Shown here: in pieces, positions 26,901-34,725 of the stretch
How positions within the stretch are numbered: position 1 is the stretch's first letter
Layout of the letters: every line of letters starts with the position of its first letter
Assembly (NCBI RefSeq): GCF_009649845.1
Contig: NZ_WJIE01000006.1
Span: 248,001 to 312,000, forward strand
DNA length: 64,000 bases
DNA from: Polyangium spumosum
GTDB lineage: Bacteria > Myxococcota_A > Polyangia > Polyangiales > Polyangiaceae
Reading direction: 5' to 3'
Program-made: the position numbers and the translations under genes
The notes under the pieces: generated by a model
Database searches by the model: none
Seen by the model: only the letters and a program-made list of their open reading frames with translations
Told to the model about the DNA's origin: nothing

Positions 26901-27256
26901 CTTCTGCCGCGACCGCGCCTGCCCCCGAGCCCGAGGCTACCGCGGCGGCCCCCGGCGATCGGCGCGAGGGTGAATCCGCCGACTTCCCGGTCATGCCCGA
27001 GGACCTCCCCCTCCGCGCCGAGCACAAGGTCCCTGCCGGCCAGGGCCTGCTCGAGGTCGTGGTCGGGCCGAGTGATTCGGTCCACGTCGACGGCCAGCTC
27101 GTCGGGACCGGGCCCGTCGTCCAGGCGAAGCTCGCCCCCAAGAAGGACCCGTACGAGATCCGCGTCCGCCTCCGCGGCGAGGAGCGCGTCCGGTTCGCCC
27201 TCGTCAAGGAAGGACGCTTGACGCGCCTGCGCATCGCGCCCCCCTGGTCACGTTGA
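23912..27256 (+). CDS. Large double-receiver/DUF4388 membrane-anchored signalling protein
   Basis: About 1114 residues. The N-terminal 150 are helical, with an HPt-like look but no clear His motif. A first receiver-like domain (about 174-270) keeps one Asp (VIVIDADRPG) but lacks the acidic pair. A second, canonical receiver (about 413-535) has VVVADDDAAV, SDIVMPG, LLS and YLRKE, so it is probably phosphorylated. A DUF4388-like segment follows (about 545-690), then a Pro/Ala-rich linker, one membrane helix near 953 (AWILFAVAGTVFAVG) and a PEGA-like C-terminal domain. The start is ATG 23912 or 23858. The 43 bp at its 3' end are duplicated 372 bp downstream. Confidence 0.8.
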   Translation: MGVITLEGIAPPLTPERRPEAAKEARPAPSPERLGGVRADFVATLGRRVVELRTAVTKLAEEPASPARRDDLRRRVHALAAAARLLRFNKLAEELKSGEALVDRIAERGRLTDDEWKELRSLLDRLPELAWGEASLLQPERDAAPRSASSGPRTLPSAERPESERAPGASSGIPQTVLFVGPEKLAHSLAKDHAEEAASFFEVERTEDIAAAPDLARALAPDVIVIDADRPGARELVASLLADPLIEEVPLVLLGRFSRPDDAALYAALGVTRTLPKPVSPDALRKACAEVITSQVRREIARAPIGEVTLDDLGARLADELRRGLCDAADARARATRVELGEGSEVLAALWGAVARIRDLVTIESQGKVRFSPSGPEGALPFAPWLGGPEQSGKATRVRALGEARGARVPSLDRLRVVVADDDAAVTWFLAGVLRAAGATVYEAHDGERAFELACEVSPDLVVSDIVMPGLDGFALCRALKRDFALRDVPVVLLSWKEDLLQRVRELGVGADGYLRKEASAAAIVQRLREILRPRLRVAERLAQGGEVRGRLDGLTPRTLLALACAHRPASTLTVRDAIYLYEVEIRDGRPVRATRTTADGSFERGPGVLARLLGLGAGRFVVAPADDDTARLSGARPDLEGSLAEQLIAPIASARAAQRLLSGASLMNATRVEIDLDLLGAAEHATPEPLRSLLRSIAAGASPRALVANGKAAAHLVEDVLCDAAAHGAITAVVGEAGADLLTPAVHRETERLRGVRRPPPPTLVPALADILPEPAPSTPEPISAIIDRSATPGPVFAREEASPALSVLSLQPDEVLSVEVGSVLDLAHMPTEEPTLDVRRPVVDVKQPSPTPVPVAAAAPPAPPAPAPAPRAASVASVRPIPTSLGTLVPPPVEDLPPPPRASLPSAHAPAARTLDPDSESRPSRFRRNERVSRDSAPPSRREGSSRTRLSAWILFAVAGTVFAVGSRIANQRVAPAPAPAALAAPTAVASAEPPSAATAPAPEPEATAAAPGDRREGESADFPVMPEDLPLRAEHKVPAGQGLLEVVVGPSDSVHVDGQLVGTGPVVQAKLAPKKDPYEIRVRLRGEERVRFALVKEGRLTRLRIAPPWSR

Positions 27257-27629
27257 CGGTCCGATGGGGCCTCGTTCGGGCAGGTCGCGAAGCCGCTCCG
27301 TAACTTACGGCGCGCCTCCGCGGCGCTCACAAAGCGATTTCGTAGCCGTTTTGGCGGCGTCGCGGGTCCCGCGAAGGACTCTCGTAGCCGTTTTGGCGGC
27401 GTCGGGGGGCCCGCGAAGGACTCTCGTGGCCGTTTTGGCGGCGTCTTGGGACCCGCGGGCGCGACTCGATTTTCCGCGACGCCTTCCCGACCGCCGCGGA
27501 GGCGCCGAGGCCGGAACGAACGTCCTTCGCGACCCCCGCGGAGGGCTTTTTTGGTGAGCTATCTACAACAAGAACCCCCACAACCCCGCTTGACGCGCCT
27601 GCGCATCGCGCCACCCTGGTCGCGTTGAC
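27215..27629. repeat. 43-bp direct repeats flanking a 329-bp insert-like segment
   Basis: Bases 27215-27257 (the last codons of the receiver-protein gene) recur at 27587-27629 with two mismatches, both silent at third codon positions, so both copies encode RLTRLRIAPPWSR and a TGA stop. Between them lie nested inverted repeats (27283-27292 with 27525-27534; 27312-27325 with 27492-27505) around three 42-bp tandem units. Removal of 372 bp would leave a TTGA stop/start overlap between the two genes, like other junctions in this window. This is the form expected of a small element inserted at a gene 3' end. Confidence 0.75.
27341..27462. repeat. Three tandem 42-bp units
   Basis: Units beginning CGTAGCCGTTTTGGCGGCGT (third copy CGTGGCC...) start at 27341, 27383 and 27425, exactly 42 bp apart. 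The period is a multiple of three, so one minus-strand frame stays open and repeats a motif like PRRRQNGYESPSR, but no start or function supports a gene. Confidence 0.85.
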
Positions 27630-29919
27630 CCGTTCTGCCCCGCTCGTCCTCTCGTCCCTCCTCGCCCTCGCGCTCGGCGCGAGCGCTTGTGGCCGCGGAT
27701 GCAGCCCCGGCGCGAGCCGCGAGGACGGCAAGCCAGCGCCGAGCGCCAGCGCCGCCGCGCCCCAGCCGCCTTCACCCGCGCGGACCATCGCCGACGTCGT
27801 CGACCTGGTCCCTGGTTGCGACCTCGAGCACCGCGGCCTGCTGCTCGACACCGGCACCGAGGCCATGATCGGCCGCTTCGCCTGGACCGGCACCGCCCCG
27901 CGGGGCATCGATATCATCGAGCACGACGCATCCACCTGGATGCGCGTCTCGAACCGCACCCTCCGCGTCGCCTTCGTCCAGCCCGAGGCGAGCCCCATCT
28001 TCGTCGCCGCCCGCTCCATGGGCTTCGGCGCCCGCGCGGCCACCGTCTCTCTCGACGGCCAGCCCCTCGGCACCCTCAACTTCCAGCGTGACCAGATCCG
28101 CATCGCCACCACCGGGGCCACCTCCCTCCCCGTCGATCCCGGCCTCCACACCCTCACCTTCCGCTTCATGGGCCGCGCTCGGTCCGGCGATCCCCTCGCC
28201 GACCTCGACTGGATCCGCATCGGCGTCCCCGACGAGAGCACCGCCACCTACGGCCCGCCCACCCTCCGCGACGTCATCCTCCCCCGGGCGGCCCTCTCGG
28301 CCGTCCCGCACCGCTCGATCGCCCTCCGCGGCCCTGGCGCCGTCCGCTGCACCCTCCGCTTCCCGCCGGGGGCGCGCCTCCGCGCCTCCGTGGGTGTCCT
28401 CGGCCCCGGCGAGGCCGACGCGGTCTTCCGCCTCCTCCGCGACGGACAGAAGCCCGTCGAGCTCTTCACCCAGCACCTCACCGGCGGCGACAAGGCCACC
28501 TGGACCGACCTCGACTTCCCCCTCGACCTCCAGGGCGGCCCCCTCGCCACCCTCGAGCTCAGCGCCGAGGGCACCTCCCAGGGCGCCCGCGTCCTCTTCG
28601 GCGACCCCGTCATCGTCCTGCCGGCGGCCCCGCCTCCGGCCACCTCCAAGGCCCGCGCCGTCGTCCTCGTCGTCATGAACGGCATGGACCGCGACAGCCT
28701 CCCGCCTTGGCATGCGGGCCCCACGCCGCAGCTCCCCACCCTCTCCGAGCTCGCCCTCACGGCGACCACCTTCAACCGCCACCGCGCCCCCACCACCTTC
28801 CCGGGCAGCGTCGTCGCCTCCTTGCTCACGGCCATGCCCCCGCGGGCCCATACCTTCACCGATTTCGGCGCCCGCTTGCCCGCCTCGAACACCACCCTCG
28901 GCGCCGTCGCCCACGACGCCAGCATCCGCGCGGCCATGTTCACCGGCGTCCCCGCCACCTTCAAATCGTTCGGGTTCGGCGAGGGCTGGGAGCATTTCGT
29001 CCAGTATCCGCCCTACGGCAACGACCCCGCCACCGCCCCCCTCGACGACGCCGCCGCCTGGCTCACCGAGGTCCTCCGCCAGTCGCCCGAGGCCCGCCTG
29101 CTGCTCGTCGTGCACGCCCGCGGCGGCCATCCGCCCTGGGACGTCTCGCCCAAGGAGCAGGCCCAGCTCCCGCCGAGCAACTACACCGGCATCATCGAGC
29201 CACGCCGCGGGGCCCAGCAGCTCGCGATCCTGCGGAAACGGAAGAACAAGAAGGACGTCCTCTCCGCCCAGGATCAGGAGCGCGTCCGGGCCCTCGAGGC
29301 CACCGCCATGGCCGCGCAGGACCGCGCCCTCGGCAACCTCGTCGCCGCCCTCAAGACCGCCGGCATCTGGGAGAGCTCCGTCTTCGTCGTCACCGGCGAC
29401 GTCGCCTCCGGCGCCTCCGCCCTCTACGCCGAGGGCGACGACCTCGCCGAGCCCCTGCTCACCCTGCCGCTCTACGTCCGCTTCCCGGACGCCCGCTACG
29501 GCGGCGCCCACGTCAACCTGCCCACCGAGATCTGGGACCTGAGCCAGACCACGCTTTCTGCGCTCGGCATTTCCTTCTCGCGCCCCGGCCTCGGCCGCGA
29601 CCTCTCCGCCGTCGCCTCGGGCCTCGAGGACAGCTCCTTCGAGCCGCAGATCGCCACCCTCGACGATCGCTTCTCCGCCCGCTGGGGCGACCTCATCATG
29701 ACGGGCCGCTACGACGCCGCGCCGTTCCTCTGCGACCTCGAGATCGACCCGACCTGCGCCTTCAACCGCCGCGAGACCCTCCCCCACGCGGCCATGGCCC
29801 TCTTCCGCCGGATCATGGCGCGCGACCAGGCCACCCGCTCGGAGTGGCAAAAGCGGGAGCCGGCGACGCTCGACCCCGACACGGCGGCGGCGATGCGGGT
29901 CTGGGGGACGATCGAGTGA
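27625..29919 (+). CDS. Sulfatase/alkaline-phosphatase-fold lipoprotein, probably catalytically degenerate
   Basis: A 764-residue lipoprotein: signal peptide and lipobox ending at C22 (LGASAC), a Pro/Ala-rich linker, about 300 residues of beta-rich sequence, then from about residue 340 an alkaline-phosphatase-superfamily domain (VVLVVMNGMDRDSLP...VFVVTGDVASG). The usual metal ligands are altered (MNGMD where Asp is expected; GDVAS in place of a DHGE-type motif), and the sulfatase Cys/Ser-x-Pro-x-Arg motif is replaced by TTFPGS around residues 390-395. Activity is doubtful; Thr-nucleophile phosphotransferase chemistry is the alternative. It starts at TTG 27625, inside the second 43-bp repeat. 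The periplasm or outer membrane is the expected site. Confidence 0.75.
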   Translation: MTRSAPLVLSSLLALALGASACGRGCSPGASREDGKPAPSASAAAPQPPSPARTIADVVDLVPGCDLEHRGLLLDTGTEAMIGRFAWTGTAPRGIDIIEHDASTWMRVSNRTLRVAFVQPEASPIFVAARSMGFGARAATVSLDGQPLGTLNFQRDQIRIATTGATSLPVDPGLHTLTFRFMGRARSGDPLADLDWIRIGVPDESTATYGPPTLRDVILPRAALSAVPHRSIALRGPGAVRCTLRFPPGARLRASVGVLGPGEADAVFRLLRDGQKPVELFTQHLTGGDKATWTDLDFPLDLQGGPLATLELSAEGTSQGARVLFGDPVIVLPAAPPPATSKARAVVLVVMNGMDRDSLPPWHAGPTPQLPTLSELALTATTFNRHRAPTTFPGSVVASLLTAMPPRAHTFTDFGARLPASNTTLGAVAHDASIRAAMFTGVPATFKSFGFGEGWEHFVQYPPYGNDPATAPLDDAAAWLTEVLRQSPEARLLLVVHARGGHPPWDVSPKEQAQLPPSNYTGIIEPRRGAQQLAILRKRKNKKDVLSAQDQERVRALEATAMAAQDRALGNLVAALKTAGIWESSVFVVTGDVASGASALYAEGDDLAEPLLTLPLYVRFPDARYGGAHVNLPTEIWDLSQTTLSALGISFSRPGLGRDLSAVASGLEDSSFEPQIATLDDRFSARWGDLIMTGRYDAAPFLCDLEIDPTCAFNRRETLPHAAMALFRRIMARDQATRSEWQKREPATLDPDTAAAMRVWGTIE

Positions 29920-30006
29920 GATCCGCATCCCCGCGCGATTTTCGCGTTCCTCTCCCCGCCCTCCCCGTGTAAAGCACCCATCCGAAGGGGCCCGACGGAG
30001 GATCGG

Positions 30007-32643
30007 TTGAGGAGCGTTTTGTCTCGATGGTCACACGCCATCGCCCTAGCTGCGGGCCTCCTCGCTGCGCGCCCCGCGTCCGCCCAGCCGCCCGGCCCCA
30101 AGGCCCCCGCGGCGCCGGCCAACGTCACCCTTCCCACCGTCGTCGAGCACGTCGACGCCGTGTATCCCCCGGACAAGCTCGCCCAGGGCATCGACACCAA
30201 CGTCGAGGTCCTCGTCACCGTCGAGCGAAACGGCACCGTCGGTGACGCGCAGATCGCCGTCTCCGGCGGCGAGGCCTTCGACGCCGCCGCCCTCGCCGCC
30301 GTCCGCCGCTGGCGCTTCAGCCCGGCCACCCGCGACGGCGTCCCCATCCGGGCTCGTATCCGCGTCCCCTTCCATTTCGCCCCCGAGCCCCATCCGCCCG
30401 TCCCCGTCCCGCCCGGCGCCCCCGCCGAGACGCCCCCGGACGGCGCTGCGCCCACGCACGCGGACAAATCCCACCCCGCGGACCAACACCACCCCGACAA
30501 ACACGACCATCCGGCCGAGCTCGACTCCGGCCTCGCATTACCTCACGCCGTCGCCGAGCCGGGCAAACCCATCGAGATTCACGTCCAGGGCCGGCCGAAC
30601 CCTCCGCGCCGCGGCGCCTCCGATTTTCGTATCGGCCGCGCCGTCCTCGACAGCGCCCCGCGCCCCACGGCCGCCGACATCCTCAAATCCGCGCCTGGCA
30701 TTCACGTCATGCGCCCCGAGGGCGACGCCGTCGCCCAGCGCGTCTATCTCCGCGGCTTCGACGCCGATCATGGCCAGGACATCCAGTTCACCCTCGCCGG
30801 CACGGTCCCCCTCAATCAACCCTCCCATATTCACGGCCAGGGGTATGCCGACCTCAACGTCCTGATCCCCGAGACCGTGCGCAGCGTGCGCGTCCTCGAG
30901 GGCGTCTACGATCCGCACCAGGGCGATTTCGCCGTCGCGGGCAGCGTCGATTTCGACCTCGGCGTCGAGGAGCGCGGCGTCCGCGCCACCGCGACGTACG
31001 GCTCCTTCGACACGAAGCGCCTCGTCGCCGTCTTCGCGCCCGCCGGCCAATCCGAGGAGACCTTCGGCGCCGCCGTCGTCCGCACCACGGACGGCTTCGG
31101 CGACGGCACGCGCGGCGGCCTCTCCGGCGGTTTTACCGGACAGTACCGCTTCGAGCTCCCGGGCGACCTCTCCGCCCTCGTCCACGTCTCCGCCTACGGC
31201 GCCCGCTCCGGCGTCGCCGGCGTCCTCCGCCGCGCCGACATCGACAATCGTATCGTCGATTTTTATGGCGCCTACCCCGACACCTCCGCCCGCTCGCAGT
31301 CGGCCGCGGCCACCCGCGCCCAGGCGAGTTTTTCCCTCCAGCGCAATGGCGACGACGGCTCCGAGGCCTCCTTCGGCCTCTGGGGCGCCCACGCCACCTA
31401 CCGCAGTCGCCTCAATTTCACCGGCTACACCCAGCGCTCGCGCCAGCGGCCCACCTGGGCCGGCCGCGGCGACCTCATCGAGCAATCGAACGCCGACGCA
31501 GGCTTCGGCGCCCGCGCCTCCTACCGCACCCGCCGCTACGAGGCCGCCTCCTGGCTCAAGGCCCAGCTCACGCTCGGCGGCGACGCCGAGATCCACTCCA
31601 TCGACCAGGCCCAGAACCTCCTCGAGGCCCCGCAAAACGAGACCTGGGACCGCCGCGTCGACACGAGCCTGAGCTCGCTCCGCGCCGGCGCCTACGCCGA
31701 CGCCCTCTTCACCGTCACCCGCTGGGCGCGCCTGCGCGGCGGCCTGCGCGCCGACCTCATCTCCTTCGACATCGACGACCGCCTCGGCAACCGGATTCCC
31801 TCGACCCGCGAGGAGACCCATTTCGTCGGTTATCGCCGCACCGCCGCCGGCATCGCCTGGGGCCCGCGCGCCACGCTCGAGGTCGACCCCTTGCCCTCCT
31901 TGCGCCTCTTCGCCGCGTATGGCCAGGGGTATCGCTCCCCGCAGGCCCGGCAGCTCGAGGAGGGCGAGCAGGCGCCCTTCGCCAAGGTCCACAGCTACGA
32001 GGCCGGCGCCCGTTTCACGTACGAGCCCGCCCGCATCACCACCACCCTCGTCGCCTACGAGACCCGCCTCTCCTACGACCTCGCCTTCGACCCCGAGGAA
32101 GGCCGGCTCGAGCGCATCGGCCCGACCACCCGCCGTGGCCTCGTCGCCCACCTCCAGGCGAGCCCCGTCAGCGGCTTCAATGCCTCCCTCTCGGCCACGT
32201 TCGTCCGCGCCACCCTCGATTCTCCGCCGCCCCCGACCCCGGAGAACCCCACGCCGCCCTACGTCGAGGGACAATCGCTCCCCTTCGTCCCGCCCGTCGT
32301 CGTCCGGGCCGACGTCTCCTATCGACGCCCGCTCGCCAAGCTCCTCGGCAAACCCCTCGTCGGCCGCGCGGGTTACGGCGCCACCTTCCTCTCGCCGCGC
32401 CCGCTCCCGTATGCCCAGGAGGCCCGCGCCGTCTTCGTCGTCGACGCTTCGCTCGGCCTGCGCCGCGATTTCGTGGAGATCGGCGTCGACGCCACGAACC
32501 TCTTGAATGCCCGCTACGCCGACACCGAGTACGTCTTCGTCTCCGACTGGCGGACGAGCGACATCCCCTCGCATCTGCCCGCGCGCCACATTTCCGCCGG
32601 ATCGCCGCTCACGATCCTCGGCAATCTGACCTTTCACCTCTGA
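30007..32643 (+). CDS. TonB-dependent receptor with fused N-terminal TonB C-terminal domain
   Basis: An 878-residue outer-membrane receptor. After a signal peptide (cleaved at ASAQ), about residues 40-120 form a TonB C-terminal domain (PPDKLAQGIDTNVEVLVTVE, AALAAVRRWRFSPA). A His/Asp/Pro-rich linker (about 145-175, with HADKSH and DQHHPDKHDH) follows, then a plug domain (about 215-320: ADILKSAPGIHVMRPEG, RGFDADHGQD) and a beta barrel ending in NLTFHL. The start is TTG 30007 after GGAGG. The His-rich linker suggests a transition metal such as Zn, Ni or Cu, but this is inference. A lipoprotein gene follows 14 bp downstream, probably in the same operon. Confidence 0.88.
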   Translation: MRSVLSRWSHAIALAAGLLAARPASAQPPGPKAPAAPANVTLPTVVEHVDAVYPPDKLAQGIDTNVEVLVTVERNGTVGDAQIAVSGGEAFDAAALAAVRRWRFSPATRDGVPIRARIRVPFHFAPEPHPPVPVPPGAPAETPPDGAAPTHADKSHPADQHHPDKHDHPAELDSGLALPHAVAEPGKPIEIHVQGRPNPPRRGASDFRIGRAVLDSAPRPTAADILKSAPGIHVMRPEGDAVAQRVYLRGFDADHGQDIQFTLAGTVPLNQPSHIHGQGYADLNVLIPETVRSVRVLEGVYDPHQGDFAVAGSVDFDLGVEERGVRATATYGSFDTKRLVAVFAPAGQSEETFGAAVVRTTDGFGDGTRGGLSGGFTGQYRFELPGDLSALVHVSAYGARSGVAGVLRRADIDNRIVDFYGAYPDTSARSQSAAATRAQASFSLQRNGDDGSEASFGLWGAHATYRSRLNFTGYTQRSRQRPTWAGRGDLIEQSNADAGFGARASYRTRRYEAASWLKAQLTLGGDAEIHSIDQAQNLLEAPQNETWDRRVDTSLSSLRAGAYADALFTVTRWARLRGGLRADLISFDIDDRLGNRIPSTREETHFVGYRRTAAGIAWGPRATLEVDPLPSLRLFAAYGQGYRSPQARQLEEGEQAPFAKVHSYEAGARFTYEPARITTTLVAYETRLSYDLAFDPEEGRLERIGPTTRRGLVAHLQASPVSGFNASLSATFVRATLDSPPPPTPENPTPPYVEGQSLPFVPPVVVRADVSYRRPLAKLLGKPLVGRAGYGATFLSPRPLPYAQEARAVFVVDASLGLRRDFVEIGVDATNLLNARYADTEYVFVSDWRTSDIPSHLPARHISAGSPLTILGNLTFHL

Positions 32644-32657
32644 GCCCGAGGTCTGCC

Positions 32658-33392
32658 ATGCGACGTCTCCTGCGCTCGCTCCTCGTGTTTGTCCCCGTCC
32701 TCGCCGCTTGCGGGTCCGGCACCGGACAGCCCGAGGTTTCGTTCCCGGCGGTTTTTACCTCTCCTGCGACGAACGAATTCGTCGTGGACGATGTCACCGT
32801 CACGCTGGACGAGGCGCGTGTGGCCTTCGGGCCTGCGTATTTTTGCGCCAGCGCCTCGGGCTCGGCCACCCTCTGCGAGGCGGCGATCGGGGAGATCCGG
32901 CGCGTCACGGCCGTCGACGCCCTCGCCATGGCCGAGGCGCCGCTCGGCACGTACGAGGGGTTCGCGGGGGACGTGCGGAGCGCCTCGTACGATTACGGGA
33001 TCCACTGGTTCTTGCCGCAGCAGGAGGCCGCGGCGGCGCCCGAGGCGCCGGGGGGGCACTCGGCGCGCGTGCGGGGCGTGGCGAGCCGCGCGGGCACGTC
33101 CGTCCGGTTCGAGGCCAACATCGACGTCGTCCCGCTCTTTCGGGGCCAGCGCGCCGTGCCGACCACGCAGGTCGAGGGAACGGTGACCGAGGCGACCTCG
33201 CGGCTCGAGGTCCGGTTCGACGTCGCGTCCTGGTTTTCCGCGGTGGATTTTGGCGCCGCGCTCGATGAGGGCCTCGATCCGTTCGTGATCGGGCCTGGCG
33301 CGCGTGACCATGACGCCGTCGTGATCCGCATGGTCTCGACCCACCCCCCGTCGTTCGTGTTCGTGGAGGGCGAGGCGCCGCCCGCGCTCTAG
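32658..33392 (+). CDS. Lipoprotein next to the TonB-dependent receptor
   Basis: A 244-residue lipoprotein (signal peptide core SLLVFVPVLA, lipobox LAAC). The mature protein is beta-rich and of no recognised family. It is spaced 14 bp from the receptor gene, so it may be an accessory binding protein for the same ligand, although no His cluster is present. Nearest the end is a segment FVIGPGARDHDAVVIR with conserved-looking acidic residues. Confidence 0.75.
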   Translation: MRRLLRSLLVFVPVLAACGSGTGQPEVSFPAVFTSPATNEFVVDDVTVTLDEARVAFGPAYFCASASGSATLCEAAIGEIRRVTAVDALAMAEAPLGTYEGFAGDVRSASYDYGIHWFLPQQEAAAAPEAPGGHSARVRGVASRAGTSVRFEANIDVVPLFRGQRAVPTTQVEGTVTEATSRLEVRFDVASWFSAVDFGAALDEGLDPFVIGPGARDHDAVVIRMVSTHPPSFVFVEGEAPPAL

Positions 33393-33787
33393 CCGTCTGC
33401 TCCTTTGTTGCCCGTGCGCGCGCGCCGCGTGATCCGCGTGTGCGCATCTCCGTGCCACCCCGGGGATCAACTGCGCCGGCCGCGCGCGGTCACGCTGCTC
33501 CGAGGCGTGTGTGCCGGCGCGCGGGACGAGCGGGGCGTGGGCCTTCGCCGGAGACACGCGGCCCTGGCCTCCGCCTCGGCTCGTTGCCTCGTTTTGCGCG
33601 TGCTTTTGCGTGGGTCCTGGCCTCGGTTCGGGGGAACCGTCCTGGGGCTTTGGCGCGTCCGTCCCTCGCTTTTTGGCGGGGCCCTTCGAGCTTGGCATGC
33701 CACGCGCAAGGAGCCGCGAGCACGAACGAAGGGCGCCGCCTCGGCGAGGCGCGACGCGCCGAGAAGGAACGGATTGAGGAGCTCGAC
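33393..33787. other. Intergenic, no gene supported
   Basis: This 395-bp region precedes the hemerythrin gene. Several frames are open across it, but all translate to Arg/Ala/Pro-rich sequence without hallmarks. It should contain the hemerythrin promoter; no convincing element is visible. A T-rich patch (GCTTTTTGG near 33668) is the only local feature. Confidence 0.5.
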
Positions 33788-34702
33788 ATGAAGGCGACCG
33801 ACCTACTCAAGCAACATCACCGCGAAGTCGAAGAGTTGTTCCGCGAGATCGAGGGTGCCGAGGACGAGGACGAGCGCGCCTCGTTGCGCGAGGAGCTGGC
33901 CAACGCGCTCGCCGCGCACACCTCGATCGAGGAAGAGATCTTCTACCCGGCGGCGATGGAGGTGCTCGGCCCGAGCGGTCGCATCCGCGAGGCCTTCGAG
34001 GAGCACGCGGTGGCGGATTTCGCGCTCTACCGGCTGATGTCGGTCAGCGTGGGCGACGAGACGTTCTCGGCCAAGCTCGGCGCGCTGAAGGACATCGTGA
34101 TGAACCACGTCGAGGAGGAGGAGAGCGAGCTCCTGCCCCAGGCGGAGGGGGAGATGGAGCGCGAGCAGCTCGAGCAGCTCGGCGACCGGCTCCAGTCGCG
34201 GTTCACGGAGCGGCTCGCCGAGGGGCACCGCCCGATCCTGGAGCGCAGCCTGGGCATCGCGGCGCGCCAGGTGGCCGCGCAGGCGCCCGGGGCGAAGAAG
34301 GCTGCGGCGCCGCGGAAGCGGGCGCCTGCGAAGCGCGCGATGCCGAAGCGCGCGGCGGCGCCGGCGAAGCGTGGCGGCGCGGCGGCGAAGCGTGGCGGCG
34401 CGGCGGCGAAGCGTGGCGGGGCGGCGAAGGCGGCCCCGGCGAAGCGTGGCGCGGCGGCGGCGCAGAAGCGGACCGGCGGCGCGGCGGCGGGCGGGGCGTC
34501 GCGGACGCAGTCGCGCAAGGCGGCGAGCACCCAGAAGGCCCCGGCGGCGCGTGGCCAGGGGGCGTCGCGGACGCAGTCGCAGAGCGGCGGCGCGGCGCGT
34601 GGTGGCCAGAGCGGCGTGCGTGGTGGACAGAAGGGGATGGCGCGTGGCGGCGCGCGTGGTCAGGCGGTGACGGCCACGCGCAAGCAGCGCGCGCGCGGCT
34701 AG
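33788..34702 (+). CDS. Hemerythrin-domain protein with histone H1-like Lys/Ala/Arg-rich tail
   Basis: A 304-residue cytoplasmic protein. Residues about 1-145 are a hemerythrin HHE domain with the expected iron ligands spread through DLLKQHHREVEELF, LAAHTSIEEEIFYP, FEEHAVADFALY and MNHVEEEESELLP. Residues about 167-304 are low complexity, built of units such as AAAKRGG and SRTQSRK, rich in Lys, Arg, Ala and Gly and almost without acidic residues, like bacterial histone H1-type DNA-binding tails. The start ATG 33788 follows GAGGAG. A nucleoid-bound oxygen, NO or redox-responsive di-iron protein is the natural inference. Four hairpins follow the stop, the last with a T tract. Confidence 0.9.
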   Translation: MKATDLLKQHHREVEELFREIEGAEDEDERASLREELANALAAHTSIEEEIFYPAAMEVLGPSGRIREAFEEHAVADFALYRLMSVSVGDETFSAKLGALKDIVMNHVEEEESELLPQAEGEMEREQLEQLGDRLQSRFTERLAEGHRPILERSLGIAARQVAAQAPGAKKAAAPRKRAPAKRAMPKRAAAPAKRGGAAAKRGGAAAKRGGAAKAAPAKRGAAAAQKRTGGAAAGGASRTQSRKAASTQKAPAARGQGASRTQSQSGGAARGGQSGVRGGQKGMARGGARGQAVTATRKQRARG

Positions 34703-34725
34703 GCCAGGCCTCGTCATGCATCGGG

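Noticed and set aside
27327-28247. Minus-strand gene with PRRRQNGY repeats
   Set aside because: The repeat peptide arises only because the 42-bp unit is a multiple of three. The rest of the frame is antisense to the sulfatase-like gene and there is no start or RBS of note.
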